Under the pieces are notes generated by a model. That model did no database searches and was not told where the DNA came from. It saw nothing but the letters and a program-made list of their open reading frames with translations. The translations under genes were made by a program, and so were the position numbers. From Omphiscola glabra (Eukaryota > Mollusca > Gastropoda > Lymnaeidae), in the NCBI GenBank assembly GCA_964017045.1, contig OZ024794.1, positions 36,796,210 to 36,860,209 on the forward strand: DNA of 64,000 bases, written 5' to 3'. Position 1 is the stretch's first letter, and every line of letters starts with the position of its first letter. Below, one piece after another: positions 1 through 12,275 of the stretch.

Positions 1-99
1 GTACTGACTTAGTAGATAGTTAAACATCCGGACCTGTATGTGCATAGATGGAGTTGTAACTGGGTTTTTTTCTATCTGCTACTATCTCTATGTACAGAT

Positions 100-412
100 T
101 CATTCTTTCCACGACCAACTCTTTGTACAATTTCCCTCTGTCTGCGACCAAGTCTTTGTACAATTTCCAAATTTCTGCGACCAAGTCTTTGTACACTTTC
201 TGCGACTAAGTCTTTGTAAAATTTACCACTAACTGCGACCATGTCTTTGAACAATTACCCACTTTCTGTGACCAAGTCTTTGTACAATTTCCCACTTTCT
301 GGACCAAGTCTTTGTACAATTTCCCACTTTCTGCAACCAAGTCTTTGTACAATTTCTTTTTATCTGCGACCCAGACTTTGAAAAATTTCTTTTTATCTGC
401 ATCCAAGCATTT
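100..412. repeat. 33-bp minisatellite, about 9 diverged copies
   Basis: The motif GACCAAGTCTTTGTACAATT recurs about every 33 bp (for example at 146 and 179, then near 236, 270, 302 and 335), with substitutions and small deletions. Short open frames on both strands are by-products of the array. Confidence 0.9.
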
Positions 413-2561
413 TCGTATAGGACAATCAACAGTGTTCCATACTATGTTGTCATGTTTCAAACCTGATACAACTTTTCACAAATATTTAACATTCATCACG
501 CGGCTCTGGGAGTGCGTCACACAAGTGGTTGGGTTACCACACAATAATAACATGGTATTTAATGAAACTGTGTATGGTCAAAGAGACGCTTGTTTAAAAT
601 TGCAGAGCTTCTAACGTTTTATCTTTTTTAAAAGTAAACATCTAAAGCTTTTTAAAATTAAATTATATTTCACCAGGCAAAAAAAAAAAAGATCACTGTT
701 ACATACCGTTCTATGGATTTGCAAACTTATACTGTTTCAAGATTTGGCTCGTAGAAAGAACAAAGCGTACAAAGAAAAACTATAACAAAGCTAGGGATAC
801 AATTTACAATTTAAATACACTATTAAACTTATAGAAACATACAAAATCAAATATATATAATAAAAAATATATTAACGTACAGAACAGCAAGTGACAAAGT
901 ATCTATCCTCGAAAAATTCAAATATTAATGTACACACACAAATAGTAAATCGTGCAAGGCTCCCATATGTATTTTACGTCTCATAAGTTTCGTGTCTAGG
1001 AAGCTTAGCAAATCTCTTCCGCTGGGAAACCTGTGTTTATTTATATGGAGGGTGTTAGAAACCTCCAGAAAAGAATTTATAGAAAATGGAATCAACTGTT
1101 AGCATCCTTTAGAACAAATTAGAACATTACAAAGCTTTTCCCAATCTAAGAGCTGAACCAAATTTTAAAAACATTGCATATTTAAATAGCACATACTACT
1201 TGGTCTAATCGAATTTCATATAATGATAACGGATCACACGTACATTTTCCACACATGTAACCAACCCAAATGCGTGCTTTATTAAAAGTTCAAGGTTGAT
1301 GCGTCAGAAATGATGTAACCTTATAATTAGGTCATAAAAAACTACTTTTTAACAATGATTTAACACCGATTGAAATGTTCGTTAACTTTGGTAAGTGACA
1401 GGAAGTTATATGTATGGAAATTCTGAGAAATAAAGATTTTAATTGATACCAAATACAGGCGATTCTAAATACATGAATCGAATCGGTAATAATTAAAAAC
1501 TTTAAAAATGACCTTTTACACATTGATAGGTTAAAAAATAATACTTTACAAAATTTTATATTAATCTTTTAATAACTAAGTTTAATTTTTTTTTTTTAAA
1601 TTATTTATGAAACCAAAAATATCGAAACCCAGAAATGAACAAAATGTAATATTTTCGCAGATTCGTCACTAGCACCAACCCTTAACAATTGAGCATGATT
1701 GTCATATTTCGACTGCTGGGTTTTACCTCCCACCTTTGTGTATTGTATTTTGGATAATGCTCTGACTGTGACTTTTGAACTCTGCCATAAGCAATTCTTT
1801 TTTCTGGTTACCTTGAACACGATGCCATTAAAGCAGTTCCTTTTTTTTTTGTTCAAGATGATTCTATCCTGCCACACATCTAAATGACCTAGTGGCTGCC
1901 GGCAGCTAAAAGCAAAGAAGACAAAATATGACTCACAAAAATCACTAACACGATCCATGCTTCCCTATGTCATGAAACCAAAGATGACCAGGGTTCACCG
2001 AAAGACATTCTTCAGCCTAAAATTGATACAGATTTCTCTGACACCAGCAGCATGCATTCAATAGAGCAGCATATGTCGCAGACAATGAAAGAGATTGACG
2101 TGGAAATGCAAGTAAAAGACGTGGGAACGGGGTGCTAATATTGTTGATTCAAACAAGATACTGTAAATGTCATGATTAATGAGAAAAACTGGAATATTTT
2201 ATCAAATGTTTCTCTCTGAACTGTACCAGTTCCAGATCATTTTCGGTCTACCATTATTAAAATAAGGAGTACCTCGTTTCAGAACAAGAACGCACAATTC
2301 AGCGTAGTGACAAGGCAAAATGCGAAAATTAAAGGAGATGTGCGCTAGCTAACAAAACAATGGCTCTACAGGATGATGACAAACACCGAATTCAAGTATC
2401 GCCAAAAGGCGTCCCTGTATATTGAAATTTCCCGAGAGTCGTCGACAGCCTCAATTTCTGCACTCTCCTTTCCTCACGCTGATCATTGTGACAGTACGTA
2501 GTTGAACCTAAAGGTTTGCCAAATGATTCCTCTGGGGCGCACCACAACTAGAGTGAATTTA
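413..2561. other. AT-rich unique DNA, nothing recognised
   Basis: No repeat array, mobile-element protein or convincing exon was seen. Open frames of 60-120 codons (for example 1605-1958 on the minus strand) have low-complexity composition and no recognisable motif. A stretch at 1722-1742 weakly resembles part of the 37-bp unit of the array at 19.2-21.7 kb. Confidence 0.5.
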
Positions 2562-2598
2562 GTTTATGTATGGCACTGGGCTCTATAATGTCTCCCCC
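2562..2598 (+). repeat. Solitary copy of the 37-bp minisatellite unit
   Basis: TTTATGTATGGCACTGGG followed by a diverged form of the rest of the unit matches the repeat that forms the array at 19,170-21,724, with about three mismatches over some 35 bp. It stands alone here, about 16.6 kb from the array. Confidence 0.7.
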
Positions 2599-2819
2599 TG
2601 ACGTTTAAAACATTCCTTCCCCCGAGCAATAGAAAATCTGAGTTTAGGTATGCTCGAAAATGCACTTCTTGATTTGAAATAACAATTAAGTTGGGAGCTG
2701 ACTTAACAGACCGTATCTTTAGAGTCCCTTTCACGATTCAAACTATGCAGTTATAAGAAAATGCCACCCTTCCATATAATTAAAAATTGACAGCTGGCTG
2801 GGCCAACCATTCACACCTC

Positions 2820-3060
2820 TCGTAGAGGTGTGGCTAGAGTTTTAGCACCAGGAGTAATATTTATTTTTACGCTCCCCCCACACTCATTTCTGAAAACCAT
2901 TATTTTTATCCTTTAAATACCACCAAAACTCATTTAGCGCCCCCGTTATCTGACGCCCAGGGGCATCTGTCCTTCTGCCCTCCCTTAGCTATGAATCTGG
3001 CCACTTGCGCTGCCCCCAAAGAAAATATATGTACCTCTCACCCCCCCCCCCCCCGAGGAA
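2820..3060. repeat. Dispersed GC-rich repeat relic with poly(C)
   Basis: Blocks such as 'ccattatttttatcctttaaatacca', then 'gcgcccccgttatctgacgcc', then 'agctatgaatctggcca' reappear in the same order and in related form at 22,150-22,280. That implies a dispersed repeat of at least 130 bp present twice in the window. It ends at a run of 14 C. I do not recognise the family. Confidence 0.5.
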
Positions 3061-3884
3061 ATTTTATGCAAGAAACATATGCCCGTTTCTCCAGTGAAAC
3101 ATTTCTCAGGGTATAACAGTGTCACAAATGACTTGGGAGGTCATACAGGACAGAGCTCCATTGTTAAGGTAAATTTTAGGATGGACGGAAATCGCTGTTA
3201 ATTAGTTTTGGGAGAGCATTGTTAAGGGGTCGAGGTTAAGGTTAATAGACTGTCGCATCTTTGAGATAGAGAGAATGGTTTCTTTCCATGACTTCGCATG
3301 ATAATCTTGGTGTTAACAACGGGACATTCTAATTGACCGGAAATTAGGGGGCATGGATGTGTTAATAGAGAGCATTCCTGGACCACCTAAGGATGTAGAG
3401 AATGGTATATAAGTCAGAACTCTTCCTGACATGAGAAGTTGTTGAGTTGGAAGTAAAGAGAAATGAGCTAAGATAGCGGTTGTTAGGGGATAGTTTCAAG
3501 AGACCTCAGGAGACGATAGTTGACTTGTGGAACATAGGAATAGTTGAGACAAAACTGTAACAGTCTAGAAACAGTCACAACTGTAGAGATTCATATAGTT
3601 AACTGACAATCAGTGAGGACTACCAGAAGAGCTTCTTATATTTTAGTAACAAATGCATTCTCTTTGATTATCTGGACACTTGGAGTTTGAGTTGTTTAGT
3701 TGTCATTCAAGTCTACGTTGTGTTTTGTCTGTCCCAACGCCTAGATACTCACAATATAAATCACAGAGAGGAGCTGGCCTGCACTGACCACTACTAAATC
3801 AATACAGTTGGTGATAAGTCAGGACCGGAGCCCTCCTCCGTAACAACCGTTCTGTGACAAACAGAATCGAAGGCATTCTTGACA
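3061..3884. other. Unique DNA, nothing recognised
   Basis: Moderate GC, no long open frame, no repeat array. Confidence 0.5.
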
Positions 3885-3901
3885 CTGGCGTAGCTAGGGC
3901 T

Positions 3902-4088
3902 AGTGCCATCTGGGGTGGGCCAAGAGTTTTTTTAGTGCCATCTGGGGTGGGCCAAGAGTTTTGTAGTGCCATCTGGGGTGGGCCAAGAGTTTTGTAGTGC
4001 CATCTGGGGTGGGCCAAGAGTTTTGTAGTGCCATCTGGGGTGGGCCAAGAGTTTTGTAGTGCCATCTGGGGTGGGCCAAGAGTTTTGT
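3902..4088. repeat. 31-bp minisatellite, 6 near-identical copies
   Basis: AGTGCCATCTGGGGTGGGCC repeats every 31 bp (one 32-bp step near the left edge). The sequence just left reads 'ggcgtagctaggg', typical of the ends of the dispersed repeat also seen at 56.7 kb, so the array may have grown inside such an element. The antisense 88-codon frame at 3799-4065 is only the array translated. Confidence 0.9.
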
Positions 4089-5085
4089 CCCCCTCCCCCT
4101 TTTTTTTTCACTCGGAAAAAAACAACCTTAGGACCTTACCGAAAATGCCGCGCTTCCATTAAGTGAAAAAAGGGCTTCATGGGGCAGACCGCCCCTCCCC
4201 TCCCTTCCCAAGCACCTGATACTTGATTTCCTTTCTAGAAGAACGTGATGGGGGTTTAATGAACACCATTAAGATTAGCTTCGTTTTTTAAAAACTCTGT
4301 TATTATGATATTAACTGTAATGACGATATGATTAGTTCTAAACAGGATCTGTGTGCGCTCGTCATGTCCCACATTGCACATGCACAGCAGCAATACCAGG
4401 TCAGCGTTGTTTTTTCTTAATGGCTGATCTATCACGTGATGTCAGCACGTCACTAACAAAGAAACTCTGCTCACCCACATGTTTAGATTTGAGAGAAACG
4501 TGCCTCAACATGACATGTGGCATGACATAATTGGCATGTGTCTTGTAATAGGAACATTAAAACAAATTGGGTAATGTACTTTTGAGCAATGTTACATAAA
4601 CAAAATGTATTCTCTGAACCAATATTCTTGTCCATAATGTAACGTATATGTTTCAACAATAGTGGTTAAAGAAATGTGGAATGCAATTGTGTCAGAGAGG
4701 AATATTCCAGAACAAAACCTACAACATGTCAGCAGAATTATTGGAGTTAAGTTGAGATTTAGTGAAAATTAGACTTAATATAATTCTAAAAAGTGAACAA
4801 CATGAATATATACACAAGTGTGTGAAGTGTGGGGTGAGTGATGATGGTGAGGATGCATTTAAATAACATCATGTTTTGAGAAAGTGAGAGCGAAAAGAAC
4901 AAGCAAAAGAATAATACATTTAAAGAGTTAGTCTCAAACTCTTTTCGGTTCGCTCCCATCTTGCCATAAGGTTACCCGCAGAGATTCCTTACAACAAACA
5001 AAAAATCAATTTTCAGAATACATAATTGCACGGCCCTTGTGCGGGTGATAAAATCACAATGAAATTCACAAAAGTTATATAGAAT
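4089..5085. other. Unique DNA, nothing recognised
   Basis: Pyrimidine-rich near 4090-4210, then AT-rich. No gene signal. Confidence 0.5.
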
Positions 5086-7530
5086 CTATCTATCTATATA
5101 TATAAAAATGAATGTATGTATGTATGTATGTTTGTCTCGTATGCGCTCCCACACCATTCATGCGATTGCAACAAAACTTTGGTGAGTTGTTGGCCACCTA
5201 CCTGGGCATTTAACTGCGACATTAAAAAACTTTTCAATTATTTCGTTTTCGGCCGTTGGCCCTTCATTCGTTTTTTTTCTTATACGAGCTTTGTAAAACA
5301 ATATTTCCGTCTGCGCTCCTACGCCATTCGTCTGAATGCGCTAAATCTTGGGTAAAATGTTACACGCACGCCCACAAAGGTTTGGAAATAATTATAAACG
5401 TTTTAAAATATTCCGTTTTGAGCCAGGGGCCCCGTGTTCGTTTTTTCTTATATGAGCTATATAAATATAGTTTCAAACCGTATGCGCTCCTACACCATTC
5501 ATGCGATTGCGACAAAACATTAGAGAGTTGTATTCTACAAGCTCGCGCATTTTACTGGGTCATTATAACACTTTTAAAATATTTCGTTTTGGCCGTTGGC
5601 CCCAAAATCGTTTTTTTTTCTTATATGAGCTTTGTAAACAATAGATTTCGTCTGCGCTCCTACACCATTTATTTGAATACGCTAAAACTTTGACGAGATG
5701 TTGCGAGCATGCCCACAAAGGTTTCTAAATTATTACAACCGTTTTAAAATATTACGTTTTGAGCCAGGGGCCCCATGTTCGTTTTTTCTTATATGAGCTA
5801 TATAAATATAGTTTCAAACCGAATGCGCTCCTACACCATTCATGCGATTGCGACAAAACATTGGAGAGTTGTATTCCATAAGCTCGCGCATTTTACTGAG
5901 TCATTATAACACTTTTAAAATATTTCGTTTTGGCCGTTGGCCCAAAAATCGTTTTTTTTTCTTATATGAGCTTTGTAAACAATAGATTTCGTCTGCGCTC
6001 CTACACCATTTATTCGAATACGCTAAACTTTGACGAGATGTTGCGAGCATGCCCACAAAGGTTAATAAATGATTACAACCGTTTTAAAATATTACGTTTT
6101 GAGCCAGGGGCCCCATGTTCGTTTTTTCTTATATGAGCTATATAAATATAGTTTCAAACCGAATGCGCTCCTACACCATTCATGCGATTGCGACAAAACA
6201 TTGGAGAGTTGTATTCCATAAGCTCGTGCATTTTACAGAGTCATTATAAAACTTTTAAAATATTTTGTTTTGGCCGTTGGCCCCAAAATCATTTTTTTTC
6301 TTATATGAGCTTTGTAAACTATAGGTTTCGTCTGCGCTCCTACACCATTTATTCGAATACGCTAAAACTTTGACGAGATGTTGCTATCATACCCGCAAAG
6401 GTTTCTAAATTATTAGAACCATTTTATAATATTCCGTTTTGAGCCAGGGGCCCCATGTTCGTTTTTTCTTATAGGAGCTATATAAATATAATTTCAAACC
6501 GTATGCGCTCCTACACCATTCATGTGATTGCAACAAAACTTTTTTGAAAGGTTGTTCATAAAGTCGCGCATGTTAATGAGTAATTACAATACTTTTAAAA
6601 TATTCCGTTTTCAGCTGTTGGCCCCAAATTCTTTTTTTTCTAATATGAGCTTTGTACAAAATAATTTCGGTATGCGCTCCTATACCATTCTTCTGAATGC
6701 GATAAAACTTTAGTTAGATGTTTTTCCCACGCCCGAAAAGCTTTTCCAATTATTACAACCGTTTAAAATATTCTGTTTTGAGCCAGGGGCCCCATGTTCT
6801 ATTTTTCCAATATGAGCTATATAAATATAATTTCAAACCGTATGCGCTCCTACACCATTCATGCGATTGCAACAAAACTTTGTTGAAAGGTTGTCCATAA
6901 GGTCGCCCATGTTAATGAGTAATTACAATACTTTTAAAATATTCCGTTTTCAGCCGTTGTTCCCAAATTCTTTTTTTTTCTTATATGAGCTTTGTACAAA
7001 ATAATTTCTGTATGCGCTCCTATATCATTTATCTGAATGCGATAAAACTTTAGTAAAATGTTTTACCCAAGTCCGCAAAGCTTTTCAAATTATTACAACT
7101 GTTTAAAATATTCTTTTTTGAGCCAGGGGCCCTATGTTCTATTTTTCCTATATGAGCTATACAAATACAATTTCAAACCGTATGCGCTCCTACACCATTC
7201 ATGCGATTGCAACAAAACTTTGTTGAAAGGTGGTCCATAAGGTCGCCCATGTTAATGAGTAATTACAATACTTTTAAAATATTCCGTTTTCAGCCGTTGT
7301 TCCCAAATTCTTTTTTTTTTCTTATATGAGCTTTGTACAAAATAATTTCTGTATGCGCTCCTATATCATTTATCTGAATGCGATAAAACTTTAGTAAAAT
7401 GTTTTACCCAAGTCCGCAAAGCTTTTCAAATTATTACAACCGTTTAAAATATTCTTTTTTGAGCCAGGGGCCCTATGTTCTATTTTTCCTATATGAGCTA
7501 TACAAATACAATTTCAAACAGATCTAATGT
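5086..7530 (+). repeat. Satellite-like array of 340-bp dimeric units with microsatellite head
   Basis: A (TATC)n/(TATA)n/(ATGT)n head at about 5086-5130 leads into repeats. The marker GAGCCAGGGGCCC occurs at 5420, 5761, 6101, 6441, 6780, 7120 and 7461, a steady spacing of 339-341 bp. Each unit contains two related halves of about 170 bp, both with a TGCGCTCCTA-like segment and CTTATATGAGCT; one half has GGCCGTTGGCC where the other has GAGCCAGGGGCCC. Later units diverge progressively. The family is not certain. Microsatellite head, tandem core and the hairpin further right (9868) are features of non-autonomous Helitron/Helentron-type elements and of mollusc 'pearl'-like elements. Short open frames here are repeat translations. 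Confidence 0.85.
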
Positions 7531-7609
7531 GTGGATGGATAGATTTTTAATAAAATACAAATAGCAACATTAAATTGTGTGTGTCACATAGTAATTAGGT
7601 TTCTGAAGT

Positions 7610-8045
7610 AGTTACAACACTTTTAAAATAATCCGTTTTTGGCCGTTGGCCCAAAAATCGTTATTTTTCTTATATGAGCTTTGTAAAAAATAATATCCGT
7701 ATGCACTCCTATACCATTTATCTGAATGCGATACAACTTCAGTAATATGTTTCTCTTTTTTTAATTTTGTGATATAATAAGTAGGTTTCTGAAGTAATAA
7801 AACAATTCTACAATATTCCGTTTGTGGCCGGGGGCCTTAATTCGTTTTCCACCATTTATTATCTATATAATTATCGTATGCATTCCTATACCATTCATCC
7901 GATTGCGATAAAAACTTTGGTGAATTGATATGCGCGCTCCCGCAAATGTTTCTAAATTAGAACAACATTTTACAATATTTCGCATGGGCCGATGTCCTTA
8001 AATTCGTTATTTTTTCTTTAACAAACTTTATCAAAATAATTTCAA
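7610..8045 (+). repeat. Diverged copies of the same dispersed repeat
   Basis: GGCCGTTGGCC, then CTTATATGAGCTTTGTAAA, then the 'ctcctataccatt' block recur in the order seen at 5.1-7.5 kb but with more substitutions and different spacing. Confidence 0.7.
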
Positions 8046-9369
8046 ACGGAGCTATCAACTCAACCGCCCTTGAACAAATGCCAACAGACATCAATTTGTA
8101 GCAAGAGCAGAGAAAACACGTTTTTGCATGTTTAGTGTAGAGAGTATTTTTGTTGTTTTTATTAATAAGCTTGAATTTTGTGACGTATTTTAGAATCGGA
8201 TATAGCTTTGTAAATGTGTTGTGATTTTGAATAGCAATGATGTAGTAATACATCTATTATATAAGAATGATCTATGCTGACCGTAACTCACAAAGAACCG
8301 ATACGATTTAAATACGTTCCCATTTTTTAAAACAATCATAGTTTTCTTCTATTATTTTAAGGAACTCGAATCAACGGTAATGCGAAAATGTATTGTATAT
8401 TCGCTTTAATTTTAATACAATTTTAAGTATTAATAATATTAATTACAAATAAATCTGGAGTAACAACTAAGGAACTATTTTAAACATTTTATATGTGGTT
8501 GAAAGTTATAAAAATTAATAAAACAAATTATAATCAAAGAATTACACTGTAATCACATTTATCGGGGAAACCAAAACATCTGTTGATTGAAGTGCATTTT
8601 TTAAGTACGTTCCAAATATTGCGTAATAAAAGTAAAATTAATTTGTTCTAAATAATAACGCAAATGACCTCAGAACTCAAATTGTCTATTTATTCAATGC
8701 AAAAATTTATCTGATTTAATAACCGCGCCTAATAAAATTGATAATGTATTTCCCCCTTCTTAAAAGTAAAATTAATAAATATAATAGATTGCTTTTTAAA
8801 TTGCTACAATTTAAAAAATGAAATACAATTTTTGCTTTTTATTTTTAACGTTTAATAAATTTTTACTTTTATTCTTTCCAAAAATATACATTTATGAAAT
8901 TTATAAATTAGTATAAAAAAAACAACTAACCTTTAAATATACTTTTAATACGAAAATGCCGTTTAATGCAATCAGTGCAGCGAAACTACATATCCAAATA
9001 GCATCCACTAATGCACTTATCACTCCTTTAAATAATAACAAAGCATTTGAAATGCAAAAAAATTGTTTTTGCGTAAGTAATTGGATTACAATCCCGTGGA
9101 TTATTTTATTAATTTTTTTAAAACTCTGTTTGGGGGAGGGGGAAGTTGACAAAATGAATTTGACAAATAATTTGCCTTCTTAGGTACATATATATGGGGG
9201 TTAGGAAATAGGGTGTGTACAATTTTATATCTTTAAATCCAATGATATTACTGTTGTGAAAAATAGATGCTATATTCTCATTTTACGAATTAAGAAAATC
9301 AATGACGTTAACACAACGTAAGTACATTTTCAAAAGTATATCCATGAATATCAAAACCCATTCATTTTA
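8046..9369. other. Very AT-rich DNA, nothing recognised
   Basis: Long A/T runs, no array, no credible coding sequence. Open frames near 8.0-8.25 and 8.9-9.2 kb look like chance frames. Confidence 0.5.
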
Positions 9370-9830
9370 CAAAGAATTACCAGTTTTGGACCGGGGCCCT
9401 ATAGTAGTTTTTCTTTCTAATATGAGCTATTTAAATATAATGTCCGTATGAGTTCCTATACTATTCATCTGAATGCGATAAACTTTCAGTGAGTTGTTGT
9501 GTGCAGGCCCGCATTAGGTTTCTAAAGAAGTGCAAATATTTTACAATATTCCGCTTTGGGCCGGGGGCCTTAAATTCTTTTTTTTTTCTTATATGAGCTA
9601 TGTAAATATAACGTCAAACAGAGCTATTACATAAGTGGGTGGAATTACATTAAATATAAACTGTGACATTTCATTTTGTATATGTGACTTAATAAATAGG
9701 TTTCTGATTTAGTACAAATATTTCACAATATTACTTTTGGGGCCGGGGGCCCTAAATTTGTTTATATGTAATAAATGAGTCATATAAATATAATTTCAAA
9801 CATAGCTATTTCATGGGGGTATCAATCGCT
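9370..9830 (+). repeat. Further diverged copies of the 5-kb dispersed repeat
   Basis: Three cores of the form GGGCCGGGGGCC, then a T-run, then TATGAGCTAT(T/G)TAAATATAA occur at about 9390, 9560 and 9740. Flanks differ from the 5-7.5 kb units, so only the core is well conserved. Confidence 0.7.
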
Positions 9831-9867
9831 ATAAGTTTTGGGACTAAATTTCGAAAATCCATGCTTC

Positions 9868-9897
9868 CCACACGGGCAGCTGCGTGTGGTCTGCTGA
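9868..9897 (+). other. Helitron-like terminal hairpin candidate
   Basis: A perfect 7-bp stem, CCACACG (9868-9874) and CGTGTGG (9883-9889), with an 8-nt loop, is followed after five bases by CTGA at 9894-9897. A short hairpin just before CTRR is the known layout of Helitron 3' ends. It sits at the right limit of the dispersed-repeat cluster. Inference only: the base after CTGA is C, not the expected T. Confidence 0.35.
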
Positions 9898-10512
9898 CAC
9901 TTCTTAAAACCTTCTAATTAATTCGAATACGCACCAGACGGTTAAAAAAAGGTGGTTATTAGAAGAACTTACAACAAAATTATTAAAACACAGACACTTT
10001 ATTTCGATGAGTGGCATTGCAACGCATGCCGGGTACTCGCTAGTAGAGAATAAAAATTCAAATACATTTTTTGGTTTCCGATTCAGTACTGAGCAGACTA
10101 TCTTATTCGCTCGCTAACAGATTGTCGTACCCTGATTGCCTTGGAATGTCTTTAGCAAACGTTTTTATAAAATAAAGTTAATTCTCTTGCGAATATTGCA
10201 ATGTTATTCTTTCAAGTCTTTGAGATCGGCACTGAGATAAGTAGCTGTGCCTTTAAAAATCCAACAAGACAGCAATTTACAAAGTTTGTTTAAGCCACTC
10301 GTACATATCCATCCGTCGATGTTCTAACAAGCAGGAAGCGCCAGTATTTATTCAAAATCTTAATCACTCTACACATAACGTTGAAATAGTTGACCAATGG
10401 CTGTGTGTGATTTAATTTCGATGTGCAGCAGTTGCGATGTTTTAATGACTCCAGTGATGTTGTGTTTTACAACCACACTTGTTGTGGCCTGATTTGTTTG
10501 TTAAAATGGGAT
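9898..10512. other. Unique DNA, nothing recognised
   Basis: No array, no mobile-element motif. Confidence 0.5.
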
Positions 10513-10572
10513 TTGTATGTTGGGTTGTATGTTGCGTTGTATGTTGGTTTTGTACAACAAGACTCAGAAAAA

Positions 10573-11063
10573 TCCTCAACATTAAATGGCAGGACAGAGT
10601 CCCAGACACTGAGGTGTTAACACAGGCAGGTCTCCCCAACATCTTTACCATCTTGATGAAGTCCCAGCTTCGCTGGGCGGGACATGTTGTTAGAATGTGA
10701 GACGACCGTCTGACTAAAAGAATTTTCTATGGTGCGCTCGAACAAGGAAAGCGGTCTGCTGGCGGGCAGAAGAAACGTTTTAAAGACAACCTAAAAGCCT
10801 CACTGAAGGCGTTCGACATAAACCCAGACACGTGGGAAGATAAAGCAAAGGATCGATCATCATGACATTCCTCTTTACACAGGAGCTCCATGCAACATGA
10901 AGTTGATGGAAAAGCGTCTGAATAGCACAAGAGACCGGCCAGGAAGGCCCGGTCTGACTCTGCTCCCGGAGATGCCCCATATTTCCTCTGCACCTACTGC
11001 ACAAGACATTTTCGTGACAGAATCGGCCTCATTAGCCATCTGAGCACCCACAGACAGAACTAG
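10573..11063 (+). pseudogene. LINE ORF2 3' end (RT-connected C-terminal domain with C2H2 finger), 5'-truncated and broken
   Basis: Read in one frame, the sequence gives the C-terminal part of a non-LTR retrotransposon ORF2. IKWQDRVPDTEVL and LRWAGHVVRM are followed by a stretch rich in basic residues (LTKRIFYGALEQGKRSAGGQ) and end in a C-x2-C-x12-H-x3-H zinc finger (FLCTYC...HLSTH). This layout is known from invertebrate LINEs whose ORF2 ends after a C2H2 finger. The frame is kept over about 490 bp but has stops at 10698, 10863 and 10923 before the natural stop at 11061-11063. No RT catalytic core is present, so this is a 5'-truncated dead copy. Both flanks carry TGTTGGGTTGTA-type repeats (10517-10552 and 11117-11140), which may be a duplicated target or a split short array. 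Confidence 0.85.
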
Positions 11064-11144
11064 CACAAATCTGATCATTAAAGTGGTCATGGTCAACTCT
11101 CGACTGACAAACAACAATGTTGGGTTGTATGTTGGGTTGTTCAT

Positions 11145-11960
11145 TTTTTAAGCACGTCTTTTATAATTTCTCGTTTTATATCCTACTTTTCTTTGCTATC
11201 TAAGAGCTATTTTCAACCCACCATCATCATATGTCATTGGCATTCTCACATCAGATCTCTTATGACAATCTCCTGCGATTTAATGAGCGAACATTTCATT
11301 TCATCTGGTCCACAAATAAACGGTCTAAGCATCAAGGATTTGTGACTTACAGGCTTGTCACTGTTTGTGTCACCGAGTCGATCGATTCTGTTCAAAAGTA
11401 GCAAAGGTCACTTTGTTTTCCAGACAAACTAGATGAGGTCGAACCGCCTTAATGAACCAGAAATAGAAAATTCCGATAATTTGATACATTTTCATGTGTT
11501 GCGGATCAAAGGATAACATAACCTATTTTTCACAACAGGACTCGTGCTATCTGTATTCTGTATAACTGTTGGGACAACTCTCTACAGACTTTTATACATG
11601 GTCTTCCCAAATTTTGATGAATATTAACGCTAAGTTATAAAAAATACTATTTAACAAGATTAACTATAAATGACTGTATTGCCTGGGGCCTAGCCTGAAA
11701 ATTTCGCACATCAATGTAAGAACAAATTGTCCCCCGTGACGGACCAGTCAAATGATCATTTCAGTTTGTCCCCGTGCCGGACTACGTGACGGACCGGTGA
11801 AATGATCATTTCATCGCCGCCTGCCTCTGTAAAGTACAAGGGATTTTTTTTAAATTCGCTATTTACATTCTATTTCTATCCTTATGTTAGCGCCCGGGGC
11901 GAGTTCCCCCTTCGTACTGCCCTTAGTGAACATGGCCATTCCTAACTTCTTATATCCTGA
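11145..11960. other. Unique DNA, nothing recognised
   Basis: A local duplication, 'tgacggaccagtcaaatgat' against 'tgacggaccggtgaaatgat', lies at about 11740-11810. Otherwise no signal. Confidence 0.5.
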
Positions 11961-11963
11961 GGA

Positions 11964-12226
11964 GCCTACAAAAGCTTAAGGTAGCCATATTTGCTACAAA
12001 AGCTCAAGTTAGCCATGTTTGCTACAAGAGCTCAAGTTAGCCATGTTTACTACAAGAGCTCAAGTTAGCCATGTTTGCTACAAAAGCTCAAGGTAGCCAT
12101 GTTTACTACAAAAGTTCAAGGTAGCCATGTTTGCTACAAATGCTCAAGGTAGCCATGTTTGCTACAAAGGCTCAAGGTAGCCATGTTTGCTACAAAAGCT
12201 CAAGGTAGCCATGTTTGCCAACTACT
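11964..12226. repeat. 28-bp minisatellite, about 9 copies
   Basis: GCTCAAGGTAGCCATGTTTG with TACAAAA spacer repeats every 28 bp. Variants are G/T in AAG(G/T)TAGCC and A/G in ACAA(A/G)AGC. Confidence 0.9.
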
Positions 12227-12275
12227 TCTTATAGGCTTCTAAAAATAGTTCTTTAAATGATCAAACTGATTGAAT

